Virus record (IMG/VR): IMGVR_UViG_3300044712_001142
Coordinates: 1-45,114 of that record
DNA length: 45,114 bases
Reading direction: 5' to 3' (one strand)
Source: a virus
Shown here: piece by piece, positions 33,196-39,448 of the stretch
How the letters are laid out: every line of letters starts with the position of its first letter
Position numbering within the stretch: position 1 is the stretch's first letter
Notes under the pieces: model-generated
What the model was told of the DNA's origin: nothing
Databases searched by the model: none
What the model saw: only the letters and a program-made list of their open reading frames with translations
Made by a program: the position numbers and the translations under genes

Positions 33196-33319
33196 TAGTG
33201 GCTTTCTGCTGCATCCGTAACTGACACTCGCGGCAGATGGTTGCGGTATAGGCTAACATCTCGTTACCGCATAGTTTGCAATACTTCCAGGTTGATTTAT
33301 GACTTGCTTCGCCTTTCAT
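33146..33319 (-). CDS. Zinc-ribbon micro-protein
   Basis: This 57-residue frame has two CxxC pairs (YCKLCGNE and ICRECQLR), a compact zinc ribbon, followed by a charged helix. GGAGG lies 6 bases before the ATG. It overlaps the preceding gene by ATGA. Such proteins often bind nucleic acids or partner proteins; the role is unknown. Confidence 0.6.
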   Translation of the reverse strand: MKGEASHKSTWKYCKLCGNEMLAYTATICRECQLRMQQKATNEEYERQVEKGGTAEL

Positions 33320-33462
33320 TGTGCGCCTCCATTGGTAAATCTAGCTTTAGACTTGTAGCAAGCGTTATTACAATATTGTTGCCACCTAAACCCGGATCTT
33401 CTAGCAAGAAACTTCTTACCACAACCTTCACAGGTGCGCTCTTTGTGTAGGGGTACTTTCAT
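33316..33462 (-). CDS. Zinc-finger micro-protein
   Basis: This 48-residue frame reads CEGCGKKFLARRSG, then YCNNACYKSK, a Cys4 zinc finger of the CxxC-x16-CxxxC type. It has ATGA overlaps on both sides, with the transglycosylase gene upstream and the zinc-ribbon gene downstream. It probably folds around one zinc; the target is unknown. Confidence 0.6.
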   Translation of the reverse strand: MKVPLHKERTCEGCGKKFLARRSGFRWQQYCNNACYKSKARFTNGGAQ

Positions 33463-33917
33463 TTAGACCCCCAGCATGATTTACTAGCGTTCCAAGGATT
33501 GGTACCTGACGCATCAAATAAAGCCTTAGCAATTTGGATATTTATATGTTCATTAGTCAGCCAATCCCGCCTCACGCCATGAACCGAGGCCATGATTTGA
33601 AAAACGCCCGTTGCAGTACTCTCTTTGTTCTTAGCTCCAGGTTTTAATCCTGACTCACAACGTGCGACTTTAATCATGAGTGAAGCATCTTTGCCAAATA
33701 CGGCTCTGATCTCTTCTTCTATGCTTTGAGGTAATCGTGGTACTTCCACTAGCTTCTCAACCTCTCGTTCTATCACGGCTAAATCAGAGGCAGGCGAAAC
33801 AAACGCGGCCTTGGCTTGCAGTTGGTGGTGGATGAGATTAATCGCAAACACTACCAGTAGCGTGAATGTGGTAACTTTGTAAATATCCTTACGGACTTTA
33901 ATTTGTCGGGATGTCAT
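33459..33917 (-). CDS. Membrane-anchored lytic transglycosylase-like protein
   Basis: This 152-residue protein has a basic N-terminus, a membrane segment (about 14-31) and a C-terminal SLT domain. The catalytic Glu88 lies in VARCESGLKP, followed by ESTATGVFQIM and NPWNASKSCW. SLT enzymes cut glycan strands of peptidoglycan. Its place in the early operon, far from the lysis cassette, suggests a role in entry or wall remodelling rather than lysis. The ATG at 33917 overlaps the upstream gene by 20 bases. Confidence 0.7.
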   Translation of the reverse strand: MTSRQIKVRKDIYKVTTFTLLVVFAINLIHHQLQAKAAFVSPASDLAVIEREVEKLVEVPRLPQSIEEEIRAVFGKDASLMIKVARCESGLKPGAKNKESTATGVFQIMASVHGVRRDWLTNEHINIQIAKALFDASGTNPWNASKSCWGSK

Positions 33918-34500
33918 TGAATACCTCCTCTGCTGCTGGTCTAGCATCACGCAAATATTTTTGTTCTTCTAACCTGGCTATTAATTCGTTGAGCTGGGTT
34001 AGGTTCAGCTCGTTAAACTTGCTGACTCCATACCGGGTGATTGCTCGTTGTTTAGCCTTTGTTACATCGTGTTTTAATTCCTTGCACAGATCGACAAACC
34101 TACAGGATTGAGCGTATAAATCCTTATTAGCCTTACTGGTGGTGAGTGAAGCTGCTTTCTGTTTTAAATCTTCAAAACCCATAGTTTCCTTTACTGCTGA
34201 ATCTGATTGATAACTTTGGCTCATGTTGTGGGTGTATTCGTGATACCAGGCTGAGTGAGTCTCAATACCCACCTTTTTAGTCAGGCAATATATATGCTGA
34301 TTGGCTGAACATAATATATTTCTACCTTTACCCCTAAGCTTGCAGGTACAGCCCCATTTAGACCGGATATGATTAATTGCCCGGTTTTGCTGGGTTTCTG
34401 TTTCCCGTTGCAGCTCAAAGACGGATATCCCTGGATGGTTGATAATTAAATCAACCAGGTGTTGTTCTTTAAGGTTCAGTGGTACACCCAATAGTTTCAT
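33898..34500 (-). CDS. Winged-helix DNA-binding-like protein
   Basis: This 200-residue protein has an N-terminal winged-helix-like segment (KEQHLVDLIINHPGISVFEL, then QQNRAINHIRSKWGC) and a cysteine-containing wing. The helical C-terminal half includes TLTQLNEL-like repeats (NELNLTQLNELIARLEEQ). It follows the gene-free structured region and has AAAGGAAAG before the ATG. It could be a replication or regulatory protein of the early operon. There is no specific family. Confidence 0.45.
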   Translation of the reverse strand: MKLLGVPLNLKEQHLVDLIINHPGISVFELQRETETQQNRAINHIRSKWGCTCKLRGKGRNILCSANQHIYCLTKKVGIETHSAWYHEYTHNMSQSYQSDSAVKETMGFEDLKQKAASLTTSKANKDLYAQSCRFVDLCKELKHDVTKAKQRAITRYGVSKFNELNLTQLNELIARLEEQKYLRDARPAAEEVFNDIPTN

Positions 34501-34959
34501 ACTTTCCTTTGTCTGTCCTCTAATATTTGATTTTTAAATTGAAAGGGGCCACCTGGCCTCGATGGTAGTAGCCCCTTTCGCTTGCTCTCTCTCAAAAAAG
34601 CAGTTAGTGACTGGTGGCGCAGAGCCTCAGTGCGCCGCTCAAAGGTGTCTGAGGTTGCGCGCCATCAATCACGAACCGTTAGTAAATGTGCGTTCAAAAC
34701 ATTCAGTGAGAGAGGCAAGGATTTGACGAGAGGCAGATTGTTCCGAACTGCCTAGTTTTCACAGTCGTTTCAGACTTGCTTTTGATACTCGTTTAGTCAC
34801 CTTGCATGAGTCGGGTTCAGCGTTTCTATTCCCGGCTGCTCAACCAATGCTGACTTGTGCGTTACTTTTCCGCCACTCTCTCATTCAATGTTCTGTTAAA
34901 GTACCTAGTGATCTCTGGGGTGGGGCTATGCTCGTAGCCCCATGTCACAAATCGCTAGT
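34501..34959. ncRNA. Gene-free, highly structured region: candidate large phage RNA
   Basis: No convincing frame occupies these 459 bases between the ERF gene and the winged-helix gene. The region holds many nested helices. GAAAGGGGC (34541) pairs with GCCCCTTTC (34571). TGGCGC (34615) with GCGCCA (34659) encloses CCTCAG (34625) with CTGAGG (34649). A 17-base helix joins 34698-34714 to 34876-34892 (one mismatch, one G-U on the plus strand). Inside it GCAAGG (34715) pairs with CCTTGC (34800), and GGCAG with CTGCC (34732/34748). GGGGCTA (34922) pairs with TAGCCCC (34935). No intrinsic terminator ends it. The strand is unsettled: the G-U pair favours plus, the operon favours minus. GOLLD and ROOL are precedents for such phage RNAs, but I cannot match either. 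Confidence 0.5.
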
Positions 34960-35613
34960 TTATTCCCATGATTGCATTTTAATTAATTGGTCGATGATTT
35001 GAGAAGCTTGAGAGGATGATAAGCTCGTGATGTGATCAAAACCAAACTTGGCTTTTACTTCATCTTCCGTAGTTTTTAATCTGCTTATGTTGTAAAAAAT
35101 CATTCCCCTTTGTTTGTCGGTCAAAGGTGTAAATGATCGCTGCTCTGATGGCTGGGATGGTGCTTGTGCGGGTCTGTTGGGTTGTGGTGTAGGTTGTGAT
35201 GCTTGTTTCTCTTTACCGTGTGTGTTGGTGGTGTCGGAGTCTTTGGTATCGTCTATGGCAAATAGACCATTTAAAGCGTACTTTCTAGCATAACTGGATG
35301 CAGCCCCGGTAACCTGTGCGCCATCCATTCCTTTCTTTGTTTCTTCTTCTCGGGCGTAGGCTGGTATTGATATAGATTCTGAACCTTCCATAATTGTGGC
35401 GGTAGCTTTGACATAGTAGCGTGTACCTATTTGGATAATCTCATCTGCTAGTAAGATCACAGCCCCACCAAGTAAGGGTTTGAGAGCGTTTAAAATATCC
35501 TCACATGATCGGTATTCATAATTGCCGAAATTGTTTCGTTGGTTCTTGGGGGCTTTTAATTTCTGTTGGATTTCCGATAATTTAGCTTGCAACATAGGTT
35601 CTCTTTCTGACAT
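34960..35613 (-). CDS. erf: ERF family single-strand annealing protein
   Basis: This 217-residue protein fits the ERF superfamily: KLSEIQQKLKAPKNQRNNFG, YEYRSCEDILNALKPLL, strands AVILLADEIIQIGTRYYVKA, and the signature GAASSYARKYALNGLFAIDD. A Gln/Pro-rich linker (150-170) leads to a short C-terminal helical domain. ERF proteins anneal single strands for recombination and genome circularisation. AAGGAAAT precedes the ATG. It marks the recombination part of the early operon. Confidence 0.9.
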   Translation of the reverse strand: MSEREPMLQAKLSEIQQKLKAPKNQRNNFGNYEYRSCEDILNALKPLLGGAVILLADEIIQIGTRYYVKATATIMEGSESISIPAYAREEETKKGMDGAQVTGAASSYARKYALNGLFAIDDTKDSDTTNTHGKEKQASQPTPQPNRPAQAPSQPSEQRSFTPLTDKQRGMIFYNISRLKTTEDEVKAKFGFDHITSLSSSQASQIIDQLIKMQSWE

Positions 35614-35633
35614 ATATTTCCTTATAAACTAAT

Positions 35634-35870
35634 TTAGATAACCTCGCTGCCAATGGCGAATGTGTTTTGGGCTTGTTTTAATTTACTGATTACCCAGGTT
35701 AGATCTTCGCCCATGTAAAGTGCAGCTCTCATTTTTAGTAGGGTCATGGGTGAAATACTTGTTAGTAGGGCATTGCCTACTAGGGTCATAAATTCTGGAT
35801 CTCCACCCTTGCATCGTTTGGCTTCAAAGCGGAATTTTTTAATCTGCTCTGCTGTTGGTTGATGGTTCAT
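35634..35870 (-). CDS. Hypothetical early protein
   Basis: This 78-residue protein starts NHQPTAEQIKKFRFEAKRC and has a helical core with TLLKMRAALYMGEDLTW. GGGGGGAAG lies before the ATG, and the start overlaps the 53-residue gene by 4 bases. It precedes the ERF gene. It is unassigned. Confidence 0.5.
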   Translation of the reverse strand: MNHQPTAEQIKKFRFEAKRCKGGDPEFMTLVGNALLTSISPMTLLKMRAALYMGEDLTWVISKLKQAQNTFAIGSEVI

Positions 35871-36028
35871 TCTTCCCCCCTCATAATGCTTTGAGCTAAT
35901 AACATGCCGTCACTGATAGCGGCTAGCATATTTGTTTCTATTACTATCTTTCTGATTTTCTCATCTTTGATGGCTGCGGACAGCTTAGCTAATTTGTTAT
36001 ATTTTTCGTGTAATTGTTCGAGGCTCAT
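35867..36028 (-). CDS. Small helical early protein
   Basis: This 53-residue, all-helical protein reads SLEQLHEKYNKLAKLSAAIK at its start. The ATG at 36028 makes an ATGA overlap with the 72-residue gene upstream and is therefore preferred over a longer frame. No family is recognised. Confidence 0.5.
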   Translation of the reverse strand: MSLEQLHEKYNKLAKLSAAIKDEKIRKIVIETNMLAAISDGMLLAQSIMRGEE

Positions 36029-36243
36029 ACACGGACCATTAACCTTTCTTCTACGTGACGGAATCGAGGCCACACGTAGCTAATTTGTAAAGGCAGGTAG
36101 CGTCCATGGGTATCACGGTTTTGAACGTGAATCCGTTTAATTTCTTGCTTTTTGGTTGGTTTCTTACTGGTTTTGTGGAAGTCGTGGGAAGAGAGGTAAA
36201 TGAGAGCCAGGGTGGTGATAATGCTGGCGATTACTTCGATCAT
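36025..36243 (-). CDS. Small membrane protein, first gene of the early operon
   Basis: This 72-residue protein has an N-terminal membrane segment (residues 2-18, IEVIASIITTLALIYL) and a basic cytoplasmic tail (KTSKKPTKKQEIKRIH). It follows the early promoter candidate at 36272-36301 and an inverted repeat across the start region. AGGGAAAT precedes the ATG. It may be a superinfection or host-interaction protein; this is inference. Confidence 0.5.
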   Translation of the reverse strand: MIEVIASIITTLALIYLSSHDFHKTSKKPTKKQEIKRIHVQNRDTHGRYLPLQISYVWPRFRHVEERLMVRV

Positions 36244-36248
36244 ATTTC

Positions 36249-36271
36249 CCTTGTTTTATTTAGTAACAAGG
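36249..36271 (-). promoter_or_regulatory. Inverted repeat at the early transcription start: operator candidate
   Basis: CCTTGTT (36249) and AACAAGG (36265) are perfect inverted arms of 7 bases around 9 bases. They lie just downstream of the -10 of the early promoter, where a repressor would block initiation. Confidence 0.45.
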
Positions 36272-36301
36272 TTATCATCTCACTTATTTGGGTAATGTCA
36301 A
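36272..36301 (-). promoter_or_regulatory. Early leftward promoter candidate
   Basis: On the minus strand TTGACA (36301-36296) and TGATAA (36277-36272) are separated by 18 bases. The -35 is a perfect consensus. The site precedes the long minus-strand early operon. Confidence 0.55.
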
Positions 36302-36513
36302 CACGCAGTTACATGATGTGTGTCTGTTTGAGGTTTAGAGTTTTTGATGATAAAAAATATCCGGCTGGCGCTGATACGGTACTTAAGTACCATCTCCATT
36401 AGGCTTAGTTTCTTGTAATCTCTGAGAATGGCGTTGTTGCGCTCTGCCTTAGTGTTTTTTTGATATAACAGTTTGCGTTTCTCGCTCCAATAGTTTCCTT
36501 TTGTACGTTTCAT
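36298..36513 (-). CDS. Small HTH-like protein divergent from integrase
   Basis: This 71-residue basic protein has a helix-turn-helix-like C-terminal half (LSLMEMVLKYRISASRIFFI) after a Lys/Arg-rich region (KGNYWSEKRKLLYQKN). The ATG at 36513 follows GGGGG at good spacing and replaces a longer frame that crosses the promoter. It is transcribed divergently from the integrase, with a shared palindrome between the promoters. A regulator of the lysis-lysogeny choice or an excisionase is plausible. The family is not recognised. Confidence 0.5.
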   Translation of the reverse strand: MKRTKGNYWSEKRKLLYQKNTKAERNNAILRDYKKLSLMEMVLKYRISASRIFFIIKNSKPQTDTHHVTAC

Positions 36514-36538
36514 GAATCCCCCTATAGGTAATGGCGAT

Positions 36539-36567
36539 ATTTTAAGTAACAGATTGACCAATGTCAA
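36539..36567 (-). promoter_or_regulatory. Promoter of the HTH gene
   Basis: On the minus strand TTGACA and TAAAAT are separated by exactly 17 bases, close to the sigma70 consensus. The -35 overlaps the palindrome TTGAC-CAAT-GTCAA (36554-36567) and the -35 of the integrase promoter. Confidence 0.65.
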
Positions 36568-36583
36568 TGTATAATAATATATA
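36554..36583 (+). promoter_or_regulatory. Integrase promoter with shared palindrome
   Basis: TTGACC (36554) and TATATA (36578) are separated by 18 bases and lie 27 bases before the integrase ATG. The first 14 bases are a perfect palindrome (TTGAC-CAAT-GTCAA), which would cover both divergent -35 elements and so is an operator candidate. Confidence 0.5.
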
Positions 36584-36609
36584 GGACGGATGATCTAGGA
36601 AGGTGCAAG

Positions 36610-37710
36610 ATGGCTACAAAACGGCGTGTAAATGGTGATGGTTCCCTGTTCTGGTCTGAATCTGAAAAGGTTTGGATTGGGCAAATCCTGCTGCCTGATG
36701 GTAAGAGGAAGCGCAAGCGCAACAAGCTCCAGCGTGTAGTCAAAGCCTGGTTAGATGAGCAAAAGGAACAGATTAAAACCGGGTCATGGGTATCGGATGA
36801 ATCAACCAAGTATGGTGATTTTCTTGACCGTTATATGTCAGAAATTGCCGCCCACACCCTCAAACCAAAGACTCTGGAAAACTACTACTTCATCATCAAG
36901 AACCACATCAAGCCGGAATTAGGTGATATGAAGCTGTCTGCAATCCGGCCTGAGCATCTGCAATCTTTATATGCCTCTAGGCTGTCAAGAGGCCTCTCAA
37001 AGCACACAGTGGTGTATATCCACTCCGTGATACATAAAACCCTGGAAACAGCCCTCAAATGGGGTCTGGTGGGTCGTAATGTGGCCGATGCGGTCAATGT
37101 ACCCCGACCAGAAAAGAATGAGATACACCCCTTATCAGTGGATGAGGTTAAGAGGCTCTTAACAGTCTTAGAGGGTGACAGACTGTATGCTTATTATGTG
37201 CTCATGTCTACTTCTGGCATCAGAAAAGGGGAGTGCTTAGGTATCCAGAAAGAGGATTTAAACCTCAATCAAGGCACCATGATCATTCGCCACTCAATCT
37301 CACAGGTGAGAGGTAAGGGCATGATCTTGCAAGATCCAAAAAGCGAAAAGTCACGCCGGGAGCTGGCTTTGCCTCCGTTTACAGTCAAGGTGCTGCGGGA
37401 ACATCTCGAAAAACACCCGACCACGTGCGGTTATGTGTTCGCTACTTCCAACAATACGCCATTTTCACCCCGAAATATCCTGAGACATTTCAAATCCAAG
37501 CTAAAAGAGGTAGGCTTGCCCGAGGGAACGCGGATACACGACTTACGACATTCCTTTATCAGCTGGCTGTTAGCGTCTGGAGTCCCACCCAAAGATGTCC
37601 AAGTTATTGCTGGCCATGCACAATTTAATACCACGATGGATATTTATGGCCATGTGATGCCGGGTGCAAACAAGGAAGCAGCCAAAAAGATCGAGGGAAT
37701 GTTTGGATAG
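36610..37710 (+). CDS. int: Tyrosine recombinase (phage integrase)
   Basis: This 366-residue protein has an N-terminal AP2-like arm-binding region (GDGSLFWSESEKVWIGQILL), a core-binding SAM-like domain (about 65-165) and the catalytic domain. The catalytic residues are Arg205 in TSGIRKGE, Lys244 in DPKSEKS, His310 and Arg313 in HDLRHSF, His336 in AGHAQF and nucleophile Tyr346 in MDIYGHV. All are present, so the enzyme looks active. AGGAAGGTGC precedes the ATG. The gene ends 163 bases before a tRNA-His 3' fragment, its expected attachment site. Confidence 0.95.
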   Translation: MATKRRVNGDGSLFWSESEKVWIGQILLPDGKRKRKRNKLQRVVKAWLDEQKEQIKTGSWVSDESTKYGDFLDRYMSEIAAHTLKPKTLENYYFIIKNHIKPELGDMKLSAIRPEHLQSLYASRLSRGLSKHTVVYIHSVIHKTLETALKWGLVGRNVADAVNVPRPEKNEIHPLSVDEVKRLLTVLEGDRLYAYYVLMSTSGIRKGECLGIQKEDLNLNQGTMIIRHSISQVRGKGMILQDPKSEKSRRELALPPFTVKVLREHLEKHPTTCGYVFATSNNTPFSPRNILRHFKSKLKEVGLPEGTRIHDLRHSFISWLLASGVPPKDVQVIAGHAQFNTTMDIYGHVMPGANKEAAKKIEGMFG

Positions 37711-37732
37711 TATCAATTCTGTATCAGATGGA
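37711..37732 (+). repeat. Direct repeat copy 1 flanking the att region
   Basis: The 22 bases directly after the integrase stop (TATCAATTCTGTATCAGATG...) recur with two changes at 37987-38008, on the far side of the tRNA fragment and its terminator. Confidence 0.7.
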
Positions 37733-37736
37733 TAAA

Positions 37737-37746
37737 ACACAGTAGA
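37737..37746 (+). repeat. Candidate integrase arm-type site 1
   Basis: ACACAGTAGA recurs at 37818-37827, and both copies are followed shortly by GAATGTA. Short direct repeats between integrase and att core are typical arm-type binding sites; this is inference. Confidence 0.3.
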
Positions 37747-37817
37747 TACATTGGAGAGAATGTACAAGCAAACCTCTTAATAGGGGTCTTAAAAACCAAA
37801 TATATTGGTCGTATTTG

Positions 37818-37827
37818 ACACAGTAGA
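37818..37827 (+). repeat. Candidate integrase arm-type site 2
   Basis: This is the second copy of ACACAGTAGA, 81 bases after the first and 47 bases before the tRNA-His fragment. Confidence 0.3.
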
Positions 37828-37873
37828 CAGAATGTATGCGGAATATTCAATATAGATTGATGCAACCACATTC

Positions 37874-37918
37874 CTGTGGATGAGGAGGTTGTGGGTTCGA
37901 AACCGACTAGGCACCCCA
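37874..37918 (+). other. 3' half of tRNA-His: att core
   Basis: The sequence matches a tRNA-His from the anticodon loop onward: loop CTGTGGA with anticodon GTG (37876-37878), 3' anticodon stem TGAGG, T-arm GTGGG-TTCGAAA-CCGAC, acceptor strand TAGGCAC, discriminator C (the bacterial tRNA-His identity base) and encoded CCA. The 5' half is absent: no GTGCCTA acceptor strand lies upstream and the 5' anticodon stem does not pair. A T-stem G-G mismatch suggests drift. This is the expected attR or attP core of an integrase that uses the tRNA-His 3' end. Confidence 0.8.
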
Positions 37919-37942
37919 ACATTTAGGGGTACGTAAGGAAAG

Positions 37943-37974
37943 GCGACCAATATCTAAGGATACTGGTCGTTTTT
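37943..37974 (+). terminator. Intrinsic terminator downstream of the tRNA-His fragment
   Basis: CGACCA-A-TATC-TAAG-GATA-C-TGGTCG is followed by five T on the plus strand. It lies 25 bases after the CCA, as for a tRNA transcription unit, and insulates the downstream genes. Confidence 0.8.
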
Positions 37975-37986
37975 CGTTTTAATCCG

Positions 37987-38008
37987 TATCAGTTTTGTAT
38001 CAGATGGA
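37987..38008 (+). repeat. Direct repeat copy 2 flanking the att region
   Basis: These 22 bases match 37711-37732 at 20 positions. The end of the repeat provides the ribosome binding site region of the HNH gene at 38016. It may be the remnant of a second element's integrase end. Confidence 0.7.
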
Positions 38009-38015
38009 GGAAAGC

Positions 38016-38453
38016 ATGGGTACAAAGCGCTGTTCTAAGTGTGGACTCTTAAAAGATGAGTCCGAATTTCCCTGGCATTTCGTAGGTCTTAAGAGGCACT
38101 CTGCCTGTTCAGAGTGCAGGAAAATATACCAGACTGATTACTACCAGCGGAAAAAGGATGATTTCATAGAGAAAAGGAAAAACTGGATTGTAGATGCTCG
38201 GGAAGCAGCCAGGCATTATGTCTATTCCTACTTACAAACCCATCCATGCGAAATGTGTGGGGAATCTGACCCTGCTGTTTTGACCTTCCACCATGTCCGA
38301 GGTAAGAAGAAGATGAATCTATCGCAGATGGTGAATCAAGGCTATTCCATTGAGGCATTGCAAGAAGAGATAGATAAGTGCCAGGTGTTATGCGCTAATG
38401 ACCATATGAGAGTGGAAAAGGGAAAACGGGGGACTATTTACTGGCTTTTATAA
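38016..38453 (+). CDS. HNH endonuclease with N-terminal zinc finger
   Basis: This 145-residue protein begins with a Cys4 finger (KRCSKCGLLKDESEF, CSECRKIYQ) followed by a basic helix and an HNH core: HPCEMCGESDPAVLTFHHV with the His-His pair, then CQVLCANDHMRVEKG. The ATG at 38016 has GGAGGAAAG upstream. The family nicks or cuts DNA. It lies just after the att region and ahead of the restriction-modification pair. Confidence 0.75.
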   Translation: MGTKRCSKCGLLKDESEFPWHFVGLKRHSACSECRKIYQTDYYQRKKDDFIEKRKNWIVDAREAARHYVYSYLQTHPCEMCGESDPAVLTFHHVRGKKKMNLSQMVNQGYSIEALQEEIDKCQVLCANDHMRVEKGKRGTIYWLL

Positions 38454-38492
38454 ATTCAGCCAATATTTAGCTCTTTTGTTCTGCTTCTAGAG

Positions 38493-38498
38493 TATAAT
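38493..38498 (+). promoter_or_regulatory. Consensus -10 box before the methylase gene
   Basis: A perfect TATAAT lies 23 bases before the methylase start codon candidate; no good -35 is visible at 17 bases. Transcription from here would give a very short leader. Confidence 0.4.
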
Positions 38499-38521
38499 TA
38501 TTCAATCTTCTTGACCATGGT

Positions 38522-39442
38522 GTGTGCTGCTTGGACACTCTTCTTATCCAACCCATTCCCTATCAAGGTTCAAAACGAAATTTGGCTAAGTACATCTTGT
38601 CGTACTTTCCCAAACGAATTGTGAACCTCTATGAGCCATTTGTTGGAAGCGGAGCCATCACCTTGGCCTCTGCCTACCATCAAAGGGCTACTCATTACTA
38701 TCTGAATGATTTAAACGCACCATTGATGACTCTATGGGACTGGATGATTAACTATCCTGATGAATTGTCGGATGGTTATGAACAGCTATGGAACGAACAA
38801 CTACCCAATCCAAAATTGTTTTATAGTCAAGTCAGAGAAAGGTTTAACACTTCCTTTGAAGCTTGCGACTTCCTGTATCTGCTTGCCAGAGGGGTAAAGG
38901 GAGCGATTCGCTATAACTCATCCGGTCAGTATAACCAAAGCCCAGATAACAGACGGTTAGGGAAAAGGCCAGAAACCATGAGGCAAGATATTCAAGCGGT
39001 TTCGGGCTGGCTTAGTGGAAGATCTACGCTCACAGCCGTAGACTATCGGCTAGCCACTCAACAAGCCACGCCTAATGATTTGGTTTACCTGGACCCACCA
39101 TATCAGGGTACATGTACTGGCCGGGACAACCGTTATTATTCCGGCATTAAATTTGATGATTTGGTGGAATACCTGGAAGATTTAAACAATAGATTGGTTC
39201 CATGGATACTTTCATACGATGGCACAACGGGGGAAAAAACCTACGGCAAGGAATTGCCTAAAGAAGTTCATGGATATCACCTGCTGATCAATGCCGGTCG
39301 GTCATCGCAGGATACTTTAAATGGCGGTAATGCCATAACTTACGAATCTGTATACCTATCTGAGATTTTAAAGTCACAAATTGATATGTCACCTCAGGAG
39401 AACAAGGGTAAAATCAAAATATCCCAACCCTCTCTCCTGTAG
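38522..39442 (+). CDS. D12-class DNA adenine N6-methyltransferase
   Basis: This 306-residue enzyme shows the Dam-like D12 order: PIPYQGSKRNLAKYI, SAM motif I YEPFVGSGAIT (38-48), target domain, catalytic motif IV YLDPPYQGT (DPPY 191-194) and a C-terminal WILSYDG strand. It methylates adenine in a short site. It is followed within 6 bases by an HNH nuclease, which points to a type II restriction-modification pair. The start is uncertain: a GTG at 38522 has no clear ribosome binding site. Confidence 0.9.
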   Translation: MCCLDTLLIQPIPYQGSKRNLAKYILSYFPKRIVNLYEPFVGSGAITLASAYHQRATHYYLNDLNAPLMTLWDWMINYPDELSDGYEQLWNEQLPNPKLFYSQVRERFNTSFEACDFLYLLARGVKGAIRYNSSGQYNQSPDNRRLGKRPETMRQDIQAVSGWLSGRSTLTAVDYRLATQQATPNDLVYLDPPYQGTCTGRDNRYYSGIKFDDLVEYLEDLNNRLVPWILSYDGTTGEKTYGKELPKEVHGYHLLINAGRSSQDTLNGGNAITYESVYLSEILKSQIDMSPQENKGKIKISQPSLL

Positions 39443-39448
39443 GTGGTC

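Noticed and set aside
34501-34959. tmRNA, or a protein frame at 34802-35002
   Set aside because: No tRNA-like end or tag frame is found; the short frame crosses the ERF end, has no ribosome binding site and reads through the helices.
36564-36809. Minus-strand frame over the integrase start
   Set aside because: It covers the integrase coding sequence and both divergent promoters; no ribosome binding site.
37379-37390. Sixth copy of the late promoter core (TTGACTGTAAAC on the minus strand)
   Set aside because: It lies inside the integrase coding region, lacks the CT after the core, and has no following hairpin or minus-strand gene start.
37820-37918. Complete tRNA gene
   Set aside because: The 5' acceptor strand and D-arm are absent and the 5' anticodon stem does not pair; only the 3' half is present.
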